DNA of 10,075 nucleotides from Deltaproteobacteria bacterium. GTDB taxonomy: Bacteria > Desulfobacterota > Syntrophia > Syntrophales > UBA2210. Positions 1-6,259 of the stretch are shown piece by piece; position 1 is the first letter of the stretch, and each line of letters opens with the position of its first letter. A model generated the notes under the pieces. The model saw only the letters and a list, made by a program, of their open reading frames with translations. It was not told the origin of the DNA and searched no databases. The translations under genes were made by a program, and so were the position numbers. The DNA is taken from NCBI GenBank assembly GCA_019314085.1, contig JAFCZZ010000034.1, positions 1-10,075 of the forward strand, given 5' to 3'.

Positions 1-898
1 AGAGGTTGAACCCTCCGGCAAGGGTTGAGGATATGGGGAATTCTCCGTCGACTCCTCGTATCTTCGCATCGATACCCTCAATTGAAAGAACAGCATCGAT
101 GGGCGATACATCACACACACCCTCCACGCCGAAGATAACCGTCGGCGTCTGTATCTCTTCACGGAGCCTTGCTCCCCACGGATCATCGCCATTTACAACC
201 GCCGTATGTCCACCGATCACATCATCAAAAAATCTCTTTTTGACCAGAAAGTACTCCTCCATCGTACGATGGTAGTCGAGATGTTCATGGGAGAGGTTTG
301 TGAATATGCCGAGGTCATACTCGCATCCGTAGATCCTCTTCAGGTCTATTGCATGGGATGAAACCTCCATCACCACGTGTGTTACCCCCGCATCGACCAT
401 CTCTCGGAGCATCCTCTGAAGATCAAGCGACTCGGGCGTTGTGTGTGGGGCCGGGAATAGCGTACCTCCATACCGGTAATTGACTGTCCCTATGACCCCG
501 ACGGAGAATCCGGCAGTCTTCAGGATAGACTCAAGAAAATAGGTTACCGTCGTCTTACCGTTCGTTCCGGTAACCCCGATTAGACAGATATCGCGCGAGG
601 GATTGCCGTAGAAGTTTTTCGCCAGACCGGCCAGCGCCAGACGGCTCTCTCCTACCCGTATACAGGCCGCGCCCGATACGCTGGGCGTACTGCCTTCATC
701 ATATACGATATACCGTGCCCCCCTCTTCACCGCATCGTGCACAAAATCATGGCCGTCAAATTGGGCACCTGAAACAGCAACAAAAACTGATCCGTCCTTA
801 CATTCTCTTGAGTCGTAGCACAGACTGGTGGCATCTCTGGAAATATCCCCTGATACATCCAGGATATCCACTCCATTCAGCAAGCCTGAAAGTTTCAT
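1..898 (-). CDS. murE: UDP-N-acetylmuramoyl-tripeptide synthetase MurE (N-terminal 299 residues, cut by window edge)
   Basis: Cytoplasmic Mur ligase that adds the third stem-peptide residue (meso-diaminopimelate in most Gram-negatives) to UDP-MurNAc-L-Ala-D-Glu, using ATP. Translating from the ATG at 898 gives an open frame to the window edge. Visible motifs are the ATP loop GVTGTNGKTT (residues 108-117), the substrate-binding TTPESLD (153-159), MEVSSHAIDLKR (177-188), FTNLSHEHLDYH (199-210) and a lysine at about 220 in the place of the carbamylated Lys. The family is usually near 490 residues, so roughly 60% is present. The C-terminal domain with the amino-acid selectivity motif is missing, so DAP versus Lys specificity cannot be read. 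An AAAGGA Shine-Dalgarno (907-912) sits 8 nt before the ATG, and ftsI ends 14 bp upstream. The HLDYH segment reads SHEHLDYH where many homologues have xRDHLDYH. Identification is firm. Confidence 0.96.
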   Translation of the reverse strand, partial: MKLSGLLNGVDILDVSGDISRDATSLCYDSRECKDGSVFVAVSGAQFDGHDFVHDAVKRGARYIVYDEGSTPSVSGAACIRVGESRLALAGLAKNFYGNPSRDICLIGVTGTNGKTTVTYFLESILKTAGFSVGVIGTVNYRYGGTLFPAPHTTPESLDLQRMLREMVDAGVTHVVMEVSSHAIDLKRIYGCEYDLGIFTNLSHEHLDYHRTMEEYFLVKKRFFDDVIGGHTAVVNGDDPWGARLREEIQTPTVIFGVEGVCDVSPIDAVLSIEGIDAKIRGVDGEFPISSTLAGGFNL

Positions 899-912
899 GT
901 TGGCCGTCCTTT

Positions 913-2892
913 TCAGCCCCCCCTGTCAAACAGTACGTAACAGGGTTGATTTCCCTTTACCGGAACACCCGGGGCCGGATTCTGACTCATAGCCCAGCCG
1001 CTTCCTGCAGTCTTTATCTCCATCCCCCTGCTCTGAGCGACCCTCAAGACCTCTCGCAGAGACATGCCCTCGAAATCAGGAATAACCGACTCATCGTCTC
1101 CGGTGTCATGATAGACCATCCCTGTCATGGTTGACGCCTGGATTATCCGTGCCTCCTCGCCCTCTTCAGTAGCATCGACCTCCCGTATTTCCAGGCTGCC
1201 CCTGGAACAATTCAGTATCTGTTCAGAGACTTTCTTAAAAACAGGAGCGGCAGCCGCCCCTCCCCATCTTTTGATCTTTGGCTCATCCAGCACGACAAAG
1301 ATGATCATTTGGGGATCTTCGGCAGGGAAAAATCCGATAAAAGATGCCTCCACCTTTTTGGGAGAGTACCGTCCCAAGGAAAAATCGAATTTCTGTGATG
1401 TCCCCGTCTTCCCCGCCACGGCAAGGTTGACAATGCGGGCATTCCTGCCGGTCCCCCCCTCGCCCTCCACCACCTCGGTAAGGATGGAAGTTACCTTCTT
1501 TGAGGTCTCCGTGGATATAACCCTTCTGAGTGCGACAGGTTTAAATTCCTTTACCACTACGCCCTTTTTGTCCACCATACATCGGACGACATGAGGCTTC
1601 ATCAGAACACCGCCGTTTGCTATGGAGCTCATCGCGCTGATCAGCTGTATAGCGGTCACCGAGATACCCTGGCCAAAGGCCATTGTCGCGAAGTCTACAG
1701 CCTGCCAGTCACGCGGATTCCTCAGGATTCCCGCTGACTCTCCGGGGAGATCAATCCCCGTCTTTGACCCGAACCCAAACATTGTGATGTAATCGTGAAA
1801 CCGTTCTTTTCCAAGTCTCTCTGCAACCTTGATCGTACCTATGTTACTGGAGTATTTGAGAATCTCCGACAGGGTAAGTTCCTGAAATTTCTCATTCTGG
1901 GCCTCATGAATTACCCGGTCACCCACCACATAGGCACCGTCCTCACAATTGAACAGGTCGGTTTCTCCGATAAGATCTTCCTCAAGGGCGGCAGCAACGA
2001 TAAAGGGTTTGAATACCGAGCCGGGATCGAAACAATCGGTAACGGCCCTGTTCCTCCTGGCGTCAGCCGGATATGTGGAAAAGGTATTGGGGTTGAACCG
2101 GGGCCCATTGGCCATCGCCAGGATCTCACCTGTCCGGGGATCCATAACGATGATGCTTCCCCCCTTCGCACCGGTCAGTTTCACGGCATCTTTCAATTGA
2201 GATTCAACGATATACTGAATCTTGCTGTCGATAGTCAGGAAAAGGCTGCAACTCCTGTCACCCACCGTGCCGCCTGAGTCATCATCCAGATAGATCTTGT
2301 ATCCCCGCGCATCCCTGCCCCAGACCACCTTCTTGGGAACACTCTTCAGGTATTCGTCATACTTCAATTCCAGACCCTCGAGACCGGTGGAATCCAGACC
2401 GGCAAATCCGAGAAGGTGACATGCCGTCTCCCTGTGCGGATAGAACCTTTTGGGCTCTCGTATCAGGTGAACACCTTTCAGGTTCAAGGCGCGGATTCGC
2501 TCCGCCCCCACCGGAGAGATCTGCCGGGCAATCCAGCGAAAGCTCCCCTCGTTTGCAAGGGCCTTTACGATCTTCTGTCTCTTTACCCCCAGTATGGATG
2601 AAAGTTTCGATGCAACCTTCCGGCGATCCTGAATGCTCGATGGATCGATGTAGATGGAATCCGCCATGATGGTAGCCGCGAGTTTCTGTCCGTTTCTGTC
2701 GAATATAAATCTTCTCTCCGGATACAGCGTCAGGCTCTTTTTGTGCTGCTTGTTGGCAAGCCTCCCCAGCGTCTCTCCCGAGGCAACCTGAAGCTGAAAC
2801 GCCCTCGACACGAGCGCCACGTACAGGATGAGGAAGAAAACCAATATCGACGCTACTCTGAATCGCAGCCATTTTCTCGATTTCGCACTCAT
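913..2892 (-). CDS. ftsI: Septal peptidoglycan D,D-transpeptidase FtsI (PBP2/3 class B) with C-terminal PASTA domain
   Basis: Class B penicillin-binding protein that cross-links septal peptidoglycan with FtsW and the FtsQLB complex. The product is 659 residues: a short basic N-terminus, one membrane segment (about 13-30), a periplasmic dimerisation/pedestal region (about 50-210), then the transpeptidase domain with all three catalytic motifs, SVFK (S292-K295), SSN (348-350) and KTG (495-497). The tail from about residue 603 (IPDFEGMSLREVL to the end, ending CYVLFDRGG) has the look of one PASTA domain, which E. coli FtsI lacks and SpoVD/PBP2x-type proteins carry. The ATG overlaps the ftsL stop by 4 bp (ATGA), and an AGGTGG Shine-Dalgarno (2903-2908) lies 10 nt upstream inside ftsL. 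Position between ftsL and murE is the classic dcw order and favours FtsI over an elongation PBP2. Confidence 0.96.
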   Translation of the reverse strand: MSAKSRKWLRFRVASILVFFLILYVALVSRAFQLQVASGETLGRLANKQHKKSLTLYPERRFIFDRNGQKLAATIMADSIYIDPSSIQDRRKVASKLSSILGVKRQKIVKALANEGSFRWIARQISPVGAERIRALNLKGVHLIREPKRFYPHRETACHLLGFAGLDSTGLEGLELKYDEYLKSVPKKVVWGRDARGYKIYLDDDSGGTVGDRSCSLFLTIDSKIQYIVESQLKDAVKLTGAKGGSIIVMDPRTGEILAMANGPRFNPNTFSTYPADARRNRAVTDCFDPGSVFKPFIVAAALEEDLIGETDLFNCEDGAYVVGDRVIHEAQNEKFQELTLSEILKYSSNIGTIKVAERLGKERFHDYITMFGFGSKTGIDLPGESAGILRNPRDWQAVDFATMAFGQGISVTAIQLISAMSSIANGGVLMKPHVVRCMVDKKGVVVKEFKPVALRRVISTETSKKVTSILTEVVEGEGGTGRNARIVNLAVAGKTGTSQKFDFSLGRYSPKKVEASFIGFFPAEDPQMIIFVVLDEPKIKRWGGAAAAPVFKKVSEQILNCSRGSLEIREVDATEEGEEARIIQASTMTGMVYHDTGDDESVIPDFEGMSLREVLRVAQSRGMEIKTAGSGWAMSQNPAPGVPVKGNQPCYVLFDRGG

Positions 2893-3179
2893 CGTAAGAA
2901 AACCACCTGATCCCTTTCCGGATAGCGCATCCCGAGTTTGGTCCGGGCGATGGCCTCTATCCTGCGGGGAGACTTAAGTGTCGCGATCTCAACCTTCAAT
3001 TTTCTATTTTCTTCCAAAAGGACATCTCTCCGGTGCATCTCTCCGGCTATCCCATAATCTATGTTCGTGATACCGATACGAAACCATATGTAAATAAGCG
3101 CGGTGGCCATAAAGATAAGGGCGACAGCTATGAGGCGGGAGAGCCTCCACCCGCTCTTCTTTTTCCGCGCTACCGCCAT
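2889..3179 (-). CDS. ftsL: Cell division protein FtsL
   Basis: Small bitopic membrane protein of the FtsQLB divisome subcomplex that activates FtsW/FtsI. The chosen start gives 96 residues: a basic cytoplasmic tip (MAVARKKKSGWR), one transmembrane helix (about 15-34), and a periplasmic coiled coil (about 44-70, LLEENRKLKVEIATLKS) ending in the typical IEAIARTKLGMRYP segment. The open frame extends 52 codons further upstream, but that extension lies inside rsmH. The ATG at 3179, 2 bp after the rsmH stop and 7 nt after an AAGGA Shine-Dalgarno (3187-3191), is the better start. Sequence conservation is low in this family, so the call rests on topology, the C-terminal motif and the position between rsmH and ftsI. 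The stop overlaps the ftsI ATG. Confidence 0.9.
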   Translation of the reverse strand: MAVARKKKSGWRLSRLIAVALIFMATALIYIWFRIGITNIDYGIAGEMHRRDVLLEENRKLKVEIATLKSPRRIEAIARTKLGMRYPERDQVVFLR

Positions 3180-3181
3180 GT

Positions 3182-4123
3182 TCAGATCCTTACCGCCGTT
3201 CTCAACCGGGCACTTCGTGCCCTCGGATTTGACATGATCTCCGTCTCCCCGGGCATAATGGGCTTTCTGGTCAAAACCCTCAGTTTGCTCCTCCTGCCGC
3301 AGCAACACACCGGAAAATCCGGGGGGCAGATACACCCCTTTTCCCAGGAGCGAAACAGATCCTTCACCATTCGGTCTTCGAGTGAATGAAATGCTATAAC
3401 GGAAAACCTCCCCCCCTCTTCCAGCATATCGATTCCGCTTTCTATCGCGGCATGGAGGCTTTCCAGCTCATCATTGACGGCAATTCGGAGGGCCTGAAAG
3501 GTCTTTGTGGCGGGATGTATCTTCTTTCTCTTCAAGCGGCCGGGGAGCGCACCGGCAACAATCGCGGCAAGTTCACCCGTCGTTCTTATGGGAGACAGTT
3601 TCCGCCTTTCCGAAATTGCACGTACAATTCTTCCGGGCATCATCTCTTCACCATACTCTTTTATGATCTTTTTCAGTTTCTCTTCCGGACACCCGTTCAC
3701 TATGTCGAATGCCGTCACGTCACTCTGCTGATCCATCCTCATGTCGAGCGGCGCGTCCAGAGAAAAAGCAAACCCCCGGTCAGGGGTATCGAACTGGTGG
3801 GACGAAACCCCCAGATCCAGCAGAATTCCGCGAACCCCTTGAAAACCCAGTTCCGATACTATGTCACCGATGTCCGCAAAATTTCCCTTTACAAGCAACG
3901 CCCGATCCCCGAAGGGCTCAAGCCTTTGCGCGGAGGCAGAAAGCGCGTCTTCATCACGGTCAACACCGATAAGGACCCCGTCCGGGGCAGTCCTTGCCAG
4001 GATCTCATATGCGTGTCCCCCACCCCCCAGCGTTCCGTCGAAATATACGCCGCCCGGTGTACACTCCAGCGAATCAACTGTCTCCTTGAGCATAACCGGT
4101 TCATGAAAGAAGGCCCGTGTCAT
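3182..4123 (-). CDS. rsmH: 16S rRNA (cytosine(1402)-N(4))-methyltransferase RsmH (MraW)
   Basis: S-adenosylmethionine-dependent enzyme that methylates N4 of C1402 in the 16S rRNA decoding centre. The product is 313 residues, the usual family length. It opens with the characteristic HEPVMLKETVDSL (7-19). Next come the SAM-binding loop GTLGGGGH (30-37), GVDRDEDAL (53-61), the family motif DLGVSSHQFD (103-112), HPATKTFQALRIAVN (203-217), AFHSLEDRMVK (244-254) and the cysteine-rich CICPPDFPVCCCG stretch (264-276). The ATG overlaps the mraZ stop by 4 bp (ATGA). Only a weak purine run precedes it, so translation is probably coupled to mraZ. The gene directly follows mraZ, as in most bacteria. Confidence 0.98.
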   Translation of the reverse strand: MTRAFFHEPVMLKETVDSLECTPGGVYFDGTLGGGGHAYEILARTAPDGVLIGVDRDEDALSASAQRLEPFGDRALLVKGNFADIGDIVSELGFQGVRGILLDLGVSSHQFDTPDRGFAFSLDAPLDMRMDQQSDVTAFDIVNGCPEEKLKKIIKEYGEEMMPGRIVRAISERRKLSPIRTTGELAAIVAGALPGRLKRKKIHPATKTFQALRIAVNDELESLHAAIESGIDMLEEGGRFSVIAFHSLEDRMVKDLFRSWEKGCICPPDFPVCCCGRRSKLRVLTRKPIMPGETEIMSNPRARSARLRTAVRI

Positions 4124-4566
4124 ATCCCCAGATCAGCCATGTAATCGCTGAAATCCTCAATGTTCTGGCTGGATTTGTCGATCTCCTTCTCAAAGTTCTC
4201 CCTGTTCCAGATCTCTATGCTCCGCCCCATACCGGCGATGACGATCTCTTTCTCCAGCTTCGCGTATTCTCTGAGGGAAGGGGGTATCAGCACCCTCCTC
4301 TGCTCATTGAAAGAACAATCAACAGCACCCGACATAAAGAGCCGCTGAAACGCCCGCACCTCTTTTTTGATGATCGACTGAGCAAATACCTTTTCCTCTA
4401 TCACGGTCCACTCTCTGTAGGGGAAGATCAGGAGGCACCCATCCCAGTTCGTTATCACCATCCGTTCATCGTACTTCTCCGTGAAGACCTGGCACAGCCT
4501 GGCCGGGAAGATGACTCTCCCCTTCTCATCGATGGTGTGATAATATCTCCCCCTAAATACAGACAC
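4120..4566 (-). CDS. mraZ: Transcriptional regulator MraZ (GTG start)
   Basis: Ring-forming DNA-binding protein that represses its own dcw operon. The frame can be opened at a TTG at 4584, but the family begins with a short x-F-R-G segment. The GTG at 4566 gives MSVFRGRYYHTIDEKGR and a 148-residue product of normal size, and it lies 9 nt after a strong GGAGG (4576-4580). Two SpoVT/AbrB-like half domains are visible, each with its signature loop: DEKGRVIFP (13-21) and NEQRRVLIPP (87-96). The second departs from the usual D-x-x-G-R by having Asn and Arg in the Asp and Gly places. First gene of the promoter-linked cluster, overlapping rsmH by 4 bp. Three GTGGA repeats immediately upstream are its likely binding site. 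Confidence 0.96.
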   Translation of the reverse strand: MSVFRGRYYHTIDEKGRVIFPARLCQVFTEKYDERMVITNWDGCLLIFPYREWTVIEEKVFAQSIIKKEVRAFQRLFMSGAVDCSFNEQRRVLIPPSLREYAKLEKEIVIAGMGRSIEIWNRENFEKEIDKSSQNIEDFSDYMADLGI

Positions 4567-4575
4567 CGACAGCAA

Positions 4576-4580
4576 CCTCC
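4576..4580 (-). promoter_or_regulatory. mraZ Shine-Dalgarno that fixes the GTG start and overlaps an operator box
   Basis: GGAGG on the minus strand, 9 nt before the GTG at 4566. It is too close to serve the upstream TTG at 4584, which it overlaps almost directly, so it supports the shorter MraZ. The first three of its five bases also belong to the third GTGGA box, so MraZ bound to DNA here would cover the sequence that encodes the ribosome site. Confidence 0.85.
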
Positions 4581-4602
4581 ACAATCATCCACTTTGCTCC
4601 AC
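4578..4602 (-). promoter_or_regulatory. Putative MraZ operator: three GTGGA direct repeats, 10-bp period
   Basis: On the minus strand GTGGA occurs at 4602-4598, 4592-4588 and 4582-4578, perfectly conserved and separated by 5-nt spacers (GCAAA, TGATT). Characterised MraZ operators are tandem G-rich pentamers (TGGGN or GTGGN type) at one-helical-turn spacing between promoter and mraZ, so position, motif and period all fit. No fourth copy is present at the next 10-bp step on either side. The repeats lie just downstream of the predicted transcription start, which suggests occlusion of promoter clearance or early elongation. The assignment is by analogy. Confidence 0.82.
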
Positions 4603-4610
4603 TAGATCGA

Positions 4611-4639
4611 ACTATAAGAGCGCGTGGCGGCTTTGTCAA
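4611..4639 (-). promoter_or_regulatory. Sigma70-type promoter of the mraZ-rsmH-ftsL-ftsI-murE operon
   Basis: The minus strand carries TTGACA (4639-4634), a 17-nt spacer and TATAGT (4616-4611), i.e. a perfect -35 and a 5/6 -10 at ideal spacing. Transcription should start near 4607-4603, giving a leader of about 40 nt before the mraZ GTG. It lies in the 85-bp gap after mltG. No terminator is visible in that gap, so read-through from ruvX-mltG is also possible. Confidence 0.85.
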
Positions 4640-4651
4640 GGAAAAAAATCG

Positions 4652-5665
4652 CTATTTCTTTCTTTTAATTTGATATTTTAGGACTGCTGCGTTGTGGTCT
4701 TTCAGGTTGAATGAAAAGCGGTGGGAACCGTTGTTCTTCGATACGAAATAGAGATAATCCACCGGAGCCGGATAGAGGGCGGCATCAATCGCCTCCAGAC
4801 CCGGACTACAGATAGGTCCCGGGGGCAGGCCATTTATCCGGTAGGTGTTGTAGGGCGTTTTTCTCTCAAGGTCCGCCCTTCTGAGATTTCCATCAAAATC
4901 CTCAATATCGTAAATGACTGTCGGGTCGCTCTGCAGTCTCATACCCTTTTTCAATCTGTTATGAAAAACAGCTGATACCAGGGCCCTTTCCTCCTTCGGC
5001 CCTCCCTCCTTTTCGATAATGGAGGCAAGGGTCACAACCTCATCCTCCGTCAGGCCCAGCTCACTGGCCCTCTCCAGCATCGCGGGGGTCATGACACTCC
5101 TGAACTGCCGCACCATAAACCGTATAATTCCCTCCTCGCCCATCGACTTGTTGAGCGTGTGGGTATCGGGGAAGAGATATCCTTCGGCACTTTCCCCCTC
5201 TATTCCGAGGGATGACAGCAGCCTGCTGTCCGACGCAAGGCTGATAAACAGGTCCCGGTCGGCAAGTCCCTGATTCTTCAGACGGGTGGCTATCCGGTCC
5301 AGCGTAAAACCTTCCGGAACAAAGACCTGGTACTCTTTGACCTTTCCCTTCACCAACCGTTCCAAGACATCCATCGGGCTCATGGAGCTGCGCAGATCAT
5401 ACTCGCCCGCCTGAATGTGTTTCGAGGCACCCGTTACAAACGCCAGAAGACAGAACCTCTTTTCATGCCTGATCAGTCCCGCCTCTTCCAGGATGTCGGC
5501 CATCTGAGCAAAGGAGGCGCCCCGGGGTATCTCTACCGTAACCTCCCTGTACACAAAGTCTATCGGGCTGCTGGCATAATTGAAAAAGATCAGGCCCAAA
5601 ATGACTATTATTATCGCGCACGTCGCACCTATCGCCGCACCTGTCTTAAGCCATCGTCTGGTCAT
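4652..5665 (-). CDS. mltG: Endolytic peptidoglycan transglycosylase MltG (YceG family)
   Basis: Inner-membrane lytic transglycosylase that cleaves nascent glycan strands and is proposed to terminate their polymerisation. The product is 337 residues, the normal length. It has a basic N-terminus, one strongly hydrophobic membrane segment (about 9-28), and a LysM-like region (about 40-115, EIPRGASFAQMADILEEAGLI). The catalytic YceG domain contains EGYLFPDTH (161-169), the active-site segment ASIIEKE (214-220) with the presumed catalytic Glu218, HNRLKKGMRLQSDPTVIY (235-252), YNTYRINGLPPGPICSPG (272-289) and DYLYFVSKNNGSHRFS (303-318). The ATG at 5665 has GGAGAG (5676-5681) 10 nt upstream and follows ruvX by 29 bp, so the two are probably cotranscribed. 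Confidence 0.96.
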   Translation of the reverse strand: MTRRWLKTGAAIGATCAIIIVILGLIFFNYASSPIDFVYREVTVEIPRGASFAQMADILEEAGLIRHEKRFCLLAFVTGASKHIQAGEYDLRSSMSPMDVLERLVKGKVKEYQVFVPEGFTLDRIATRLKNQGLADRDLFISLASDSRLLSSLGIEGESAEGYLFPDTHTLNKSMGEEGIIRFMVRQFRSVMTPAMLERASELGLTEDEVVTLASIIEKEGGPKEERALVSAVFHNRLKKGMRLQSDPTVIYDIEDFDGNLRRADLERKTPYNTYRINGLPPGPICSPGLEAIDAALYPAPVDYLYFVSKNNGSHRFSFNLKDHNAAVLKYQIKRKK

Positions 5666-5694
5666 TGTTACCGTTCTCTCCGGGGTTTTGCGGT

Positions 5695-6111
5695 CTAAAG
5701 CTTCGGGTTATGATCCAGATAGTCCTGGAGAATAATGGCGGCCGCCATTCTGTCAACAACCGCCCTTCTCTTTCTGGGATTGACATCCGCCTCCCTGAGC
5801 AGGCCCTCCGCCTCTTTCGTGGAAAGGGCCTCGTTCCACTTCACAACAGGCACACGGACACCGGCCTCAAGGGCATCGACAAACCCGTTCACCTTCTCGC
5901 AGGCGATTCCCTCCGTGCCATCCAGCCGGACGGGATACCCGACAACGATCTGTTCAGCCGCATATTCCTCTACAAGCGCGGCGATCCGTTCGATGTCGCG
6001 CTTCCAGTATTTTCTGGCAACAGTGGCGATTCCCCTGGCAGTCATACCCAGCTCGTCACAGACCGCCGCCCCTATTCTTTTTTCCCCGTAATCAAGGGCG
6101 AGTGCTCTCAT
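5695..6111 (-). CDS. ruvX: Putative Holliday junction resolvase / pre-16S rRNA nuclease RuvX (YqgF)
   Basis: RNase H-fold nuclease family implicated in maturing the 5' end of 16S rRNA and proposed as a Holliday-junction resolvase. The product is 138 residues, as usual. Visible are ALDYGEKRIGAAVCD (5-19) with Asp7, the VVGYPVRLDGTEG loop (56-68), WNEALSTKEAE (92-102) with Glu94, and VVDRMAAAIILQDYLD (118-133) with Asp120. These three acidic residues form the expected active site. The family signature DERLST is altered to NEALST here, keeping the Glu. ATG at 6111 with a weak Shine-Dalgarno. It leads a pair with mltG, an arrangement like yrrK/yrrL of Bacillus. Confidence 0.93.
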   Translation of the reverse strand: MRALALDYGEKRIGAAVCDELGMTARGIATVARKYWKRDIERIAALVEEYAAEQIVVGYPVRLDGTEGIACEKVNGFVDALEAGVRVPVVKWNEALSTKEAEGLLREADVNPRKRRAVVDRMAAAIILQDYLDHNPKL

Positions 6112-6123
6112 AATCAGCGGTGT

Positions 6124-6152
6124 TTTATAGCATACTTACCATGATATTACAA
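6124..6152 (-). promoter_or_regulatory. Candidate promoter for ruvX-mltG
   Basis: On the minus strand TTGTAA (6152-6147) and TATAAA (6129-6124) are 17 nt apart, 4/6 and 5/6 matches to the sigma70 boxes. They lie in the 148-bp divergent region and would give a very short leader of about 5-10 nt before the ruvX ATG at 6111. This is plausible but the -35 is weak and the region is AT-rich, so chance matches are likely. Confidence 0.4.
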
Positions 6153-6259
6153 AAGGGGATCGCACGGCACAGGAACCATCGATACAGACAATCCGCTTGT
6201 GCAAACCGCACGTTTTTGTTATTCCTGCAACAGGCGGAGAGACACATCGGACGAAAATC

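Noticed and set aside
3180..3335. Longer FtsL starting at 3335 (148 residues)
   Set aside because: The extra 52 residues would overlap the rsmH coding region by over 150 bp and do not look like FtsL. The ATG at 3179 has a good Shine-Dalgarno and gives the normal size.
3386..4144. Long plus-strand open frame (252 codons) opposite rsmH and the end of mraZ
   Set aside because: Its translation has no recognisable motif and it lies antisense to rsmH, whose motifs are unmistakable.
6199..6219. GTGC-AAACC-GCAC hairpin followed by GTTTTTG as a rho-independent terminator
   Set aside because: A 4-bp stem is too weak, and no plus-strand gene ends upstream of it.
6197..6259. N-terminal extension of SelB from a TTG
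   Set aside because: The 21 added residues do not belong to the family, which starts just before the GHVDHGKTS loop.
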